From contig NZ_JAVRHN010000004.1 of assembly GCF_031846645.1 (NCBI RefSeq), positions 62,001 through 126,000 of the forward strand: DNA of 64,000 nt, given 5' to 3'. A model generated the notes under the pieces. That model made no database searches. It saw only the letters and a list, made by a program, of their open reading frames with translations, and was not told where the DNA came from. Within the stretch, counting starts at the first letter, position 1; each line of letters opens with the position of its first letter. The stretch comes from Autumnicola psychrophila. Its GTDB lineage: Bacteria; Bacteroidota; Bacteroidia; Flavobacteriales; Flavobacteriaceae. This document shows positions 9,005 through 16,789 of this stretch, one piece after another. The position numbers and the translations under genes were made by a program.

Positions 9005-9168
9005 TTACCGGTAAAAAAATTCCCCCGGCTGTAAGAACCAGGGAAAAGCTGTTTTACAATTGTGCGGGGCTTTCATTTTTTGTACTCAGATTTTTATGCT
9101 ACTCATTAAAACTGTAATTTAAAAACAGGTCCGGAAGGACAAAAATTGCCAATTAAACACTAACAGCA

Positions 9169-9333
9169 ATGTTTTATACTAATTTTGGATGGGGTGCTGG
9201 ATTTGCAATAATTATGGGATTAGTCCTGCTTTTTGTAATTATCTATACCATCATAAAAGTTCGAAAGCAGGCTCATAAAGCCGAAGCTTCAGAAAAAAGG
9301 AAGAAAGAACGTTCTGCAAAAAATTTAGATTAG
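9169..9333 (+). CDS. Small membrane protein, 54 aa
   Basis: This 54-residue frame (ATG to TAG) encodes a short periplasmic start (MFYTNFGWG), one hydrophobic helix (~10-31, AGFAIIMGLVLLFVIIYTII) and a strongly basic cytosolic tail rich in Lys and Ala. The positive-inside pattern and a stop codon 25 bp before the convergent thiF gene support a real gene. I recognise no family. An ACAGCA run precedes the start, with no clear Shine-Dalgarno, as is usual in this phylum. Confidence 0.55.
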   Translation: MFYTNFGWGAGFAIIMGLVLLFVIIYTIIKVRKQAHKAEASEKRKKERSAKNLD

Positions 9334-9358
9334 AATCCTCTGGTAGTCAAATTGCCGA

Positions 9359-10447
9359 TCACTTTTCGGCACTTACGTTATTCCCGGTTGTTCTAAAAGC
9401 TTCTGCCATGCCCTTCTCTAAATTAAAAAAACTTTTATTCGGAAAGAAATCCTGCAATATAGAAATAGCTTTTATACTCCGCATTCCTGAAGCACAATAA
9501 ACAAGTAAATTATCTTCTGAAGTTAATTCGCTGTATCTTTTTTGCAACTCCGGAAGAGGAATGTGCAAACCCCCAATATGAGATATGGCGCGTTCTTCAG
9601 GATTTCTTACATCGAGCAATACATAAGCTTCCGGAGCTTTTAAATATTCCTGAAAAGAAAGAGATTTGACAGCTGTAGTTTCGCAGGAAAAGTTAATTTC
9701 TTCCAGGTTACTGATTTTAACGTCAGGATTTTTTGAGAACGACAGGATCTGAAACTGCATTTCAAGAGCATCAAAAAGGAGTAACTTCCCTGATAATACA
9801 TTTCCAATCCCTAAGATCATTTTTAGCACTTCATTCGCCTGCAGGTTTCCGATGATTCCGGGTAAAATTCCCAGCACGCCGACTTCGCTGCAGGAGGGCA
9901 TTTCTTCAGCAGCACCGGACTCCGGAAAAAGGCATCTGTAAGTAGGGCCATCGTGATAATTAAAAACCGAAACCTGTCCGTCAAACTTAAAAATAGAGCC
10001 AAATATCAAAGGCCTGCCTGCAAGTACGGCGGCATCATTCGCCAGGTATTTGGTGGTAAAATTATCACTTCCTTCTACAATAATATCGTAGCCGGAAAAT
10101 AAATCGAGTGCATTTTTTGCCGATAATCTTTTCTTATAAGTTACTATTTCTATTGAAGAATTCATCTCCTGAAGCCGGTTTTTGGCAACGATAACTTTTG
10201 GCTCTCCTACATTTTTTTCTGAGAAAAGAATCTGCCTCTGTAGATTCGAAACATCTACAACATCATCATCTATAATTCCGATTTTCCCGACTCCGGCGGC
10301 AGTAAGATATTGCAAAGCCGGACAGCCAAGTCCGCCGGCGCCTATCACCAAAACCTTTGCCTGCTTTAGTTTTAGTTGTCCTGCTTCGCCAATCTCTTCC
10401 AGAAGTATGTGCCGCAGGTAACGCTGCTTTTCTTTTTCTGTCACCAT
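9359..10447 (-). CDS. thiF: ThiF/MoeB-type adenylyltransferase with C-terminal rhodanese domain
   Basis: This enzyme would adenylate the C-terminal Gly-Gly of ThiS and help load sulfur for thiazole synthesis. The E1-like domain (1-245) shows the nucleotide motif VIGAGGLGCPAL (~34-45), DVSNLQRQILF (~66-76) and CSEVGVLGILPG (~180). A rhodanese domain (~265-355) has the active-site loop VYCASGMRS. Both CxxC pairs that bind zinc in E. coli MoeB appear to be missing: CYRC is TYRC here, and the later CxxC is absent. It is the last gene of the riboswitch-led operon, one base after thiH. Because it could also serve molybdopterin synthase, the exact partner is inferred from context. Confidence 0.85.
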   Translation of the reverse strand: MVTEKEKQRYLRHILLEEIGEAGQLKLKQAKVLVIGAGGLGCPALQYLTAAGVGKIGIIDDDVVDVSNLQRQILFSEKNVGEPKVIVAKNRLQEMNSSIEIVTYKKRLSAKNALDLFSGYDIIVEGSDNFTTKYLANDAAVLAGRPLIFGSIFKFDGQVSVFNYHDGPTYRCLFPESGAAEEMPSCSEVGVLGILPGIIGNLQANEVLKMILGIGNVLSGKLLLFDALEMQFQILSFSKNPDVKISNLEEINFSCETTAVKSLSFQEYLKAPEAYVLLDVRNPEERAISHIGGLHIPLPELQKRYSELTSEDNLLVYCASGMRSIKAISILQDFFPNKSFFNLEKGMAEAFRTTGNNVSAEK

Positions 10448-10448
10448 G

Positions 10449-11558
10449 TTACCAGCTTTTCTCCCAGTCTTTCCAGATAGGTTCTATCCCGGTTTCCTGA
10501 AGCATTTTTGCGATAATCTCTGTACTTCTTTCATCGGAAATCTCAAATTGCTCCAAAGATTGTGGATCTACGACATAGCCGCCGGGATTTGTTTTTGATT
10601 CCGCACTCATCGAGGTAATTCCCAGGTGAACGATATTATTTCTGAAAATCACATTTTCGCGGGTAGAAATAGACAATTCCACCTCTTCATCCAGTAATCT
10701 GTATGCACAAATAACCTGAAGCAAATCTGGATCTGTCATTTCCACTTTAGGTTCTAGCCCGCCGCTAAAAGGCCGCAATCGCGGAAAAGAAATGGAATAT
10801 CTTGTTTTCCAGTAGGTCTTTTGCAGGTATTTAAGATGTAAAGCAGTGAAAAAGCTATCCGCTCTCCAGTCTTCAAGCCCGAACAGCGCACCAATTCCAA
10901 TCTTATGGATTCCTGCTCTTCCCAGCCGGTCTGCGGTTTCCAGCCGATAATCAAAATTCGATTTCTTCCCTTTTGGGTGATGGATTTTATATGTTTCGCG
11001 GTGATACGTTTCCTGGTAAACGAGTGTGGCATAAAGTCCGTTTTCAATCAATTTTTCATACTCATCCTGATCCAGTGGCTGAATTTCAATGGAAATATTG
11101 GAGAAATAAGGTCTCAATAGTTTAACCGCATTACACATATAATCTACGCCCACGGTTTTATTGGCCTCACCTGTTACCAGTAGAATATGATCGTATCCTT
11201 TTGACTTTAAAAATTCGGCTTCCTTTATTATTTCAGCATCGCTTAAGGTTTTCCTCGGAATTTTATTCGTCATACTAAACCCGCAATAGGTACAAATATT
11301 CTGGCATTCATTGCTGAGGTACATGGGAGCGTACATTTGCATTGTATTACCAAAACGCTTTTTAGTAATCGTCTTGCTCTGTTGCGCCATTTCTTCCAGG
11401 AAAGGACGTGCGGCAGGAGATATGAGGGCTTTGAAGTCTTCAAGGTTTCTATTGCTGGTCTGCAGCGCGGCACGTACATCGGCTTCAGTCTTGGAAAAAA
11501 TGCTTTGCAGCACCTCATCCCAGGAATAGTTGCTTAAAGTATCTTTGAAACTAATCAT
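10449..11558 (-). CDS. thiH: 2-iminoacetate synthase ThiH
   Basis: This radical-SAM tyrosine lyase produces dehydroglycine for the thiazole ring of thiamin. The 369-residue length is normal for the family. The 4Fe-4S motif CxxxCxxC is visible as CQNICTYCGF (about residue 89), and the family segments SFPRLRPFSGG (~255) and STRENVIFRN (~300) are also present. The ATG lies inside the end of thiG (8-bp overlap), which indicates translational coupling. ThiH in place of a glycine oxidase ThiO points to a pathway of the anaerobic/facultative type using tyrosine. Confidence 0.95.
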   Translation of the reverse strand: MISFKDTLSNYSWDEVLQSIFSKTEADVRAALQTSNRNLEDFKALISPAARPFLEEMAQQSKTITKKRFGNTMQMYAPMYLSNECQNICTYCGFSMTNKIPRKTLSDAEIIKEAEFLKSKGYDHILLVTGEANKTVGVDYMCNAVKLLRPYFSNISIEIQPLDQDEYEKLIENGLYATLVYQETYHRETYKIHHPKGKKSNFDYRLETADRLGRAGIHKIGIGALFGLEDWRADSFFTALHLKYLQKTYWKTRYSISFPRLRPFSGGLEPKVEMTDPDLLQVICAYRLLDEEVELSISTRENVIFRNNIVHLGITSMSAESKTNPGGYVVDPQSLEQFEISDERSTEIIAKMLQETGIEPIWKDWEKSW

Positions 11559-12330
11559 AAAGGAATTGTGTTAAGGGACTACTAGCTTCGGCTTGTTGTC
11601 TTTGTGGTGCAAGTTTCGCATTGTAGGCCATTCTTCCGGCCTGTACAGCGAGTTTAAAGGCTTTTGCTATTTCCACCGGATTAGGGGAAACGGCAATTGC
11701 CGTATTTACCAGCACGGCATCGGCGCCTATTTCCATCGCCTGGGCAGCGTGGGATGGGCTTCCGATTCCCGCATCTACGATAACCGGCACATTGCTCTGT
11801 TCAATAATGATCTCCAGGAAATCCTGTGTTTTTAAGCCTTTATTGCTACCAATTGGTGCTCCCAACGGCATCACGCACTGCGCTCCCACCTCTTCAAGTC
11901 TTTTGCACAAAACCGGATCGGCATGGATGTATGGCATTACCACAAAACCCAGCTTTACCAGTTCTTCACAGGCTTTTAAAGTCTCTACAGGGTCTGGAAG
12001 TAAATATTTTGGATCTGGATGAATTTCCACTTTCACCCAGTTTGTTTCCAGGGCTTCCCTTGCCATTTGAGCAGCAAATACAGCTTCTTTGGCATTCCGA
12101 ACACCCGAGGTGTTAGGGAGAAGGTTAATGTTGGGATCATTTAAGGCGGCGATCATTTGATTGTCATCATTCCCCGGTTCTACTCTTTTTAATGCCACGG
12201 TAACAAGTTCACTTTCTGAAGCCAAAACCGCCTGCTGCATAACTTCTGAAGAACTGAATTTTCCTGTTCCCGTAAACAAGCGGGAAGAAAAAGTTTTGTC
12301 TGCTATTTTTAATGGATCTGTTTTGCTCAT
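11551..12330 (-). CDS. thiG: Thiazole synthase ThiG
   Basis: This enzyme condenses deoxyxylulose-5-phosphate, dehydroglycine and ThiS-thiocarboxylate into the thiazole phosphate. It is 259 residues, a TIM-barrel of the expected size. Visible family segments are FSSRLFTGTGKF, LLPNTSGVRNAKEAV, WVKVEIHPDPKYLLPD (which contains the Schiff-base Lys of VKVE), VMPLGAPIGSNKGL and VIVDAGIGSPSHAAQAMEIGADAVLVNTAIA with the phosphate-binding loops. Its ATG overlaps the thiE stop codon (ATGA), and its own end overlaps thiH. Confidence 0.97.
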   Translation of the reverse strand: MSKTDPLKIADKTFSSRLFTGTGKFSSSEVMQQAVLASESELVTVALKRVEPGNDDNQMIAALNDPNINLLPNTSGVRNAKEAVFAAQMAREALETNWVKVEIHPDPKYLLPDPVETLKACEELVKLGFVVMPYIHADPVLCKRLEEVGAQCVMPLGAPIGSNKGLKTQDFLEIIIEQSNVPVIVDAGIGSPSHAAQAMEIGADAVLVNTAIAVSPNPVEIAKAFKLAVQAGRMAYNAKLAPQRQQAEASSPLTQFLYD

Positions 12331-12962
12331 AATTGTTTTTCTGAAAATTGATAGTGTATTTCTCGAAAGATCATTTCAGGCTGCGGATGGGTGGTGAGCC
12401 ATCCGGAAATAGCCACGCCGTGTACTCCGCTTTCTGCCAAAGCGGGAAGATCTTCCGGAGTGATCCCGCCAATGGCAATTACGGGTATAAATTTTCCGTT
12501 AGCACGAAGACTGCTTAGCAGCTTCCGGTAACCTTGTGCTCCCAAAATTGGGCTGAGTTTTGCCTTGGTTGTAGTAAAGCGGAAGGGACCAAGGCCAATA
12601 TAATCTACCTCTTTTTCGCAAAGACCTTCGCAGTCTTCCAGTGTGTTTGCTGTTCCGCCAATAATTTTTTTTGGTCCTAATAGCTTTCTTGTTTCCAGCG
12701 GACAACTGTCCTCCTTTCCCAGATGAACACCGTCGGCATTAACTGATTTTGCCACTTCAGGAAAGTCGTTAATTATCAATTTAACCTGAAATTCATTGCA
12801 GATTTTCTTTGCTGCTTTTGCTGTTTCCTGGACCGTCTCAAAAGGTTCGTTTTTAAGGCGCAACTGAACCCAATCTACTCCTGCGGCACATACATTCTGT
12901 ATGTTCTCCAGGTGTTCTTCAGGAGTTTCTCCCTGTGATATATAATGTAAGTGTGAAATCAT
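12327..12962 (-). CDS. thiE: Thiamin phosphate synthase ThiE
   Basis: This enzyme couples hydroxymethylpyrimidine diphosphate with thiazole phosphate. From the ATG that overlaps the thiD stop (ATGA) it is 211 residues. The open frame extends further upstream, but that extension is inside thiD and is not family-like. Motifs seen are VDWVQLRLKN, DGVHLGKED, YIGLGPFRFTTTKAKLSPILG and IAIGGITPEDLPAL, covering both phosphate sites. A usual INDR motif reads INDF here. It is the better ThiE candidate of the two ThiE-fold proteins in the operon because its pyrophosphate loop is complete. Confidence 0.93.
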   Translation of the reverse strand: MISHLHYISQGETPEEHLENIQNVCAAGVDWVQLRLKNEPFETVQETAKAAKKICNEFQVKLIINDFPEVAKSVNADGVHLGKEDSCPLETRKLLGPKKIIGGTANTLEDCEGLCEKEVDYIGLGPFRFTTTKAKLSPILGAQGYRKLLSSLRANGKFIPVIAIGGITPEDLPALAESGVHGVAISGWLTTHPQPEMIFREIHYQFSEKQL

Positions 12963-13732
12963 GTGTTGTGGTATCCTAATAATGATTGATTTGATGCTAA
13001 TAATTTTTCGACGTAATCTTTTGCTTTTCGTGCAGCTTTTGGTAGGGAATTGCCCAGCGCTAAATGTGCTGCAAGAGCTGAGGATAAAACGCATCCGCTG
13101 CCGTGCTTTTCCGAACAATCGGTTCTGCCGGGGTTAAAGCTGATACACGTTCCATCTATGGTAAACAATTCATCCAGGCCGATATTTGCCATTCTGTGGC
13201 CTCCTTTTAAATATAGGTTTGTTTTACTGCTTATTTTCCTAATCGTCTCTTCCATAGTTAATTCGGAATAAAAAATCTGCATTTCATCATAGTTCGGAGT
13301 GACAAGGAATATTTTGTCCAGAATTGAGTCGAGATCCTGCTGAAATTCCTGAGGATCCTGAAATGAAAATCCGCTACTGGATTTTAAAACCGGATCCCAA
13401 ATAATCCTGATGCTACTGTTCTTCTCAAACAGTCTGTCAATCAGATTATTTAAAACCTGAAGGTTCTCTATAATTCCGATTTTCACCACCTCTACCGGAA
13501 AGCTTTCCAGTAAAAGTTCCAGTTGCTGAAGGATAATGGCTTCAGCAGTCCAGTGGCAGGATTCGAATTTTTCATCATTCTGAATGGTATTCGCAGTGTT
13601 CACCGCCAGTCCGTAGCCCCCCAAATTTTCAAAGGTTTTAATATCAGCCAGTAAACCTGCCCCACCTGAAGGATCAAATCCCGCAATGCTTAAAACAAAA
13701 GCTCTGTTATTGGTAGACATTTTTGTATTCAT
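12959..13732 (-). CDS. thiD: Hydroxymethylpyrimidine (phosphate) kinase ThiD
   Basis: This kinase phosphorylates HMP and HMP phosphate to the diphosphate used by ThiE. It is a 257-residue ribokinase-fold protein with AGFDPSGGAGLLADIKTF near the N-terminus, IIWDPVLKSSSGF in the middle and HGSGCVLSSALAAHLALG carrying the anion hole and catalytic Cys/Asp region. The first ATG overlaps the preceding gene by 26 bp; a second Met four residues later would reduce this to 14 bp, and I cannot choose between them. There is no fused ThiE domain, unlike some ThiDE enzymes. Confidence 0.93.
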   Translation of the reverse strand: MNTKMSTNNRAFVLSIAGFDPSGGAGLLADIKTFENLGGYGLAVNTANTIQNDEKFESCHWTAEAIILQQLELLLESFPVEVVKIGIIENLQVLNNLIDRLFEKNSSIRIIWDPVLKSSSGFSFQDPQEFQQDLDSILDKIFLVTPNYDEMQIFYSELTMEETIRKISSKTNLYLKGGHRMANIGLDELFTIDGTCISFNPGRTDCSEKHGSGCVLSSALAAHLALGNSLPKAARKAKDYVEKLLASNQSLLGYHNT

Positions 13733-14303
13733 TATAGATTTCAGTAAATGCCTGATTCTTGTTTTCCGCGAGCCATACAGCTCCCAGTACTGCTACTCCG
13801 GCATATCCCATTTCTTTTGCCTTCGAAATTTTATCTGCTTCAACTCCGCCCAAAGCGATCACTTTAAATGGCAAATTTCCCACATTAAAAGCCTTCCCGC
13901 TATATCCTTTTTTTGATACAGAAGTAAAAACCGGACTTAAAAAAACATAATCAAATAATGAAGCTTCAGATTTCAAATTTTCCGCCTCATGAAAAGAGGA
14001 ACTCACCGTAAAACCCTTCATTTGAAATTGCTCAACATATTCCGGTAAATACTCTTTTTTGCTTCGGAAGCTTTCCTTTAGATGAATTCCTTTTACCGGA
14101 AAAACTTCAGCTAAATGAAGATGCTGATGCAGCACCATTTTTTGAAGTTGTTTTTCTTCAAAATCTGACAACCATAGCTTCAGTTCTTCTTCGGTCATTT
14201 TTGGTTTACGAACATGTAAAAGGGGCAGCCCATTCTTAAAAAAATGAATGAGCTGTTCTCTTTCAGCAGCCATATTTTCTTCCGAAGTGAAAAGAATCAG
14301 CAT
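13707..14303 (-). CDS. ThiE/TenI-family protein (possible thiazole tautomerase)
   Basis: This is a second protein of the thiamin phosphate synthase superfamily, 198 residues. It has LLHVRKPKM, GIHLKE, VFLSPVFTSVSKKGYSG and VIALGGVEADKISKAKEMGYAGVAVLGAVW, and so keeps the fold. The pyrophosphate-binding TTTK loop of true ThiE is replaced by SVSKKGYSG. This suggests a TenI-type thiazole tautomerase, the aromatase acting after ThiG, rather than a second synthase. It sits 11 bp after thiC and overlaps thiD. Role inferred from fold and operon; a redundant ThiE remains possible. Confidence 0.8.
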   Translation of the reverse strand: MLILFTSEENMAAEREQLIHFFKNGLPLLHVRKPKMTEEELKLWLSDFEEKQLQKMVLHQHLHLAEVFPVKGIHLKESFRSKKEYLPEYVEQFQMKGFTVSSSFHEAENLKSEASLFDYVFLSPVFTSVSKKGYSGKAFNVGNLPFKVIALGGVEADKISKAKEMGYAGVAVLGAVWLAENKNQAFTEIYNEYKNVYQ

Positions 14304-14314
14304 CTCATTTCGGA

Positions 14315-16171
14315 TTACAGGTAAACTTCGCTTCCTTTTGCTTTAAATTCTTCCGATTTTTTCTTCATCCCTTCCTCGATCGCCTCGTGCGTGTCCATTC
14401 CGTTTTCTTCAGCAAAATTCCGTACGTCCTGGGTAATTTTCATAGAACAGAAATTGGGTCCGCACATCGAACAGAAGTGGGCTACTTTGGCATTTTCAGA
14501 AGGTAAAGTCTCATCGTGGTAAGACCTCGCAGTATCGGGATCAAGCGCCAGGTTAAATTGATCTTCCCACCGGAATTCGAATCGGGCTTTACTCAGAGCA
14601 TCATCCCTGTGTTGTGCGCCGGGATGACCTTTCGCTAAATCTGCAGCGTGGGCAGCGATCTTATAGGTGATCACGCCTTCTTTTACGTCGTCCCTGTTTG
14701 GTAATCCCAAATGCTCTTTTGGCGTCACATAACATAACATTGCGCAACCAAACCAACCAATCATTGCCGCGCCAATCCCACTGGTGATGTGGTCGTAACC
14801 GGGAGCGATATCTGTGGTCAACGGTCCAAGCGTGTAAAAAGGCGCTTCTCCACAAACCTCTAGTTGCTTATCCATATTTTCCTTGATCATGTGCATTGGG
14901 ATGTGCCCGGGACCTTCGATGATACACTGTACGTCGTGCTTCCAGGCGATTTTGGTAAGCTCGCCTAAAGTTTCGAGTTCTGCGAACTGGGCGTAGTCAT
15001 TGGCATCTGCAATACTTCCGGGACGCAGACCATCTCCAAGGGAGAAAGAAACATCATAAGCTTTCATGATCTCGCAGATTTCCTCAAAGTGCGTGTACAG
15101 GAAGCTTTCTTTGTGATGCGCCAGACACCATTTTGCCATAATCGAACCTCCACGGGAAACCAGTCCTGTTACCCTTTTCGCGGTGTGCGGAACATACGCT
15201 AACCGTACTCCGGCGTGAATGGTGAAATAATCCACTCCCTGCTCTGCCTGCTCTATAAGCGTATCGCGGAAAATTTCCCAGGTAAGATCTTCGGCTTTTC
15301 CGTTTACTTTTTCCAGCGCCTGGTAAATAGGCACGGTCCCTATGGGTACCGGAGAATTTCTAAGGATCCATTCCCGGGTTTCGTGAATATTTTTTCCGGT
15401 GGAAAGGTCCATGATCGTATCTGCTCCCCAACGGCACGCCCAGACAGCTTTTTCCACTTCTTCTTCAATTGAAGAGGTTACTGCGGAATTCCCAATATTG
15501 GCATTGATCTTCACCAGGAAGTTTCGGCCAATGATCATAGGCTCATTTTCGGGATGGTTAATGTTGGAAGGAATAATGGCTCTTCCGCGGGCGACCTCAT
15601 CCCTTACAAATTCCGGAGTAATTACTTTGGGAATACTGGCTCCAAAGCCGTTTCCGGGATGTTGTTCAGAGATTTGTTTGATCTCTTCCAGTTTCTGATT
15701 TTCACGAATTGCAATGTATTCCATTTCTGGTGTGATAATGCCTTTCCGGGCGTAGTGCATTTGGGTTACATTCTGCCCCGGCTTTGCCTTAAGCGGCTTC
15801 CGGTTTCTTTTAAACCGCAGTTCATCCAGTTTCTCATTTTCCTCCCTTTCGCGCCCGTAAGCTGAAGAAAGCCCGGAGAGTTGCTCTACATCTTCGCGGG
15901 CGGCAATCCAGCTGTTACGGATAGGCTGTAAACCCTTGCGCACATCTATTTCTACCGATGGATCTGTGTACGGTCCGCTGGTATCGTAGACCAAAACAGG
16001 GTCGTTCTTCTCTACTTTTCCGTTGAATTTATCGACCGTGTCATCGAGGGATATTTTTCGCATCGGGACTTTAATATCCGGATGAATTTTTCCGCTAACA
16101 TAAATCTTTTCGGAGTTGGGAAAAGGTGCGCGGCTAATGGTTTGCTGCTTTGGAGTCTGGTCCTGTTTCAT
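14315..16171 (-). CDS. thiC: Phosphomethylpyrimidine synthase ThiC
   Basis: This radical-SAM enzyme converts aminoimidazole ribotide to HMP phosphate. I chose the internal ATG at 16171, which gives 618 residues and is preceded by AGAGAAG; the longer open frame extends into thiS and is unlike ThiC. Visible are MHYARKGIITPEMEYIAIRE, MDLSTGKNIHETREWI, YFTIHAGV, HFEEICEIM, IEGPGHIPMHMI, GPLTTDIAPGYDHITSGIG and the C-terminal cluster motif CSMCGPNFCSM (CxxCxxxxC). It is the first large gene after thiS behind the TPP riboswitch. Confidence 0.96.
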   Translation of the reverse strand: MKQDQTPKQQTISRAPFPNSEKIYVSGKIHPDIKVPMRKISLDDTVDKFNGKVEKNDPVLVYDTSGPYTDPSVEIDVRKGLQPIRNSWIAAREDVEQLSGLSSAYGREREENEKLDELRFKRNRKPLKAKPGQNVTQMHYARKGIITPEMEYIAIRENQKLEEIKQISEQHPGNGFGASIPKVITPEFVRDEVARGRAIIPSNINHPENEPMIIGRNFLVKINANIGNSAVTSSIEEEVEKAVWACRWGADTIMDLSTGKNIHETREWILRNSPVPIGTVPIYQALEKVNGKAEDLTWEIFRDTLIEQAEQGVDYFTIHAGVRLAYVPHTAKRVTGLVSRGGSIMAKWCLAHHKESFLYTHFEEICEIMKAYDVSFSLGDGLRPGSIADANDYAQFAELETLGELTKIAWKHDVQCIIEGPGHIPMHMIKENMDKQLEVCGEAPFYTLGPLTTDIAPGYDHITSGIGAAMIGWFGCAMLCYVTPKEHLGLPNRDDVKEGVITYKIAAHAADLAKGHPGAQHRDDALSKARFEFRWEDQFNLALDPDTARSYHDETLPSENAKVAHFCSMCGPNFCSMKITQDVRNFAEENGMDTHEAIEEGMKKKSEEFKAKGSEVYL

Positions 16172-16229
16172 AATTACTTCTCTTTTGTGTTGGTTAATCT
16201 GCTTCTGGAAATTCTTCAGAAGTAAAATT

Positions 16230-16433
16230 TCAACCGCCCTGTGTAGCTCTGATAATGAGTACATTTTCACCTTCGGCTAATTCACGTTTGGTCCAGTCGC
16301 TTTTAGAAATAATCTGATTGTTGACAGCCACAGCAATTCCTTTTTCAGAAATAGCAAGTTGCGTCAGGAGATCCTGAAGACTGGAAGATGAATTAAAGGT
16401 ATGGGCGGTGTTGTTTACGTTTACAGTTATCAT
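16230..16433 (-). CDS. thiS: Sulfur carrier protein ThiS
   Basis: This 67-residue ubiquitin-fold protein carries the thiocarboxylate used by ThiG. It ends in the required Gly-Gly (RATQGG), and the sequence VAVNNQIISKSDW and GENVLIIRATQGG is characteristic. It is the first gene of the thiamin operon, about 110 bp downstream of the TPP riboswitch. Activation would be by the ThiF-like protein at the other end of the operon. Confidence 0.93.
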   Translation of the reverse strand: MITVNVNNTAHTFNSSSSLQDLLTQLAISEKGIAVAVNNQIISKSDWTKRELAEGENVLIIRATQGG

Positions 16434-16542
16434 TTTGTTGATATTTAATAGCTGTAAACTGCAGGGGAAATCCCTAAAGAAAAAGTAAATACAAGCCGAA
16501 ATTCCTCCAAAACGGAATTATGGCATAAAAATATGTAAATAA

Positions 16543-16624
16543 CACTTTTCCCTTCGCGGGTATTAACCGGATCAGGTTCAAAGGGTTTTATCTCAGCCAA
16601 TTGCTACCAATCAGCACCCCTAAA
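16543..16624 (-). ncRNA. TPP riboswitch (THI element)
   Basis: Read on the minus strand, the element begins GGGGTGC (about 16621), has CTGAGA at 16596-16591, then ACCC, GAACCTGATC at 16579-16570 and a 3' part ending in GCGAAGGGAAAAGTG. These are the conserved P2/J and P4/L5 segments of the thiamin pyrophosphate aptamer. About 110 nt follow before thiS. I see no strong intrinsic terminator in that stretch, so control is likely at translation initiation or through a weak stem around 16505-16525. Confidence 0.95.
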
Positions 16625-16789
16625 GTTTACGTTTTCAAATGTAACGGAATTTTTTATTGGTAAGCAAATGTCTTTCAATTTCTTTTTTTAAAATCTGTAT
16701 AAAAAATACTTTTTAAAAGAAGAAAAATAGTTGGGCTGGCAGGAAAAAAGCGCCCGGAAGAGCAGAAAATCTATGCATAAACCAGACTT

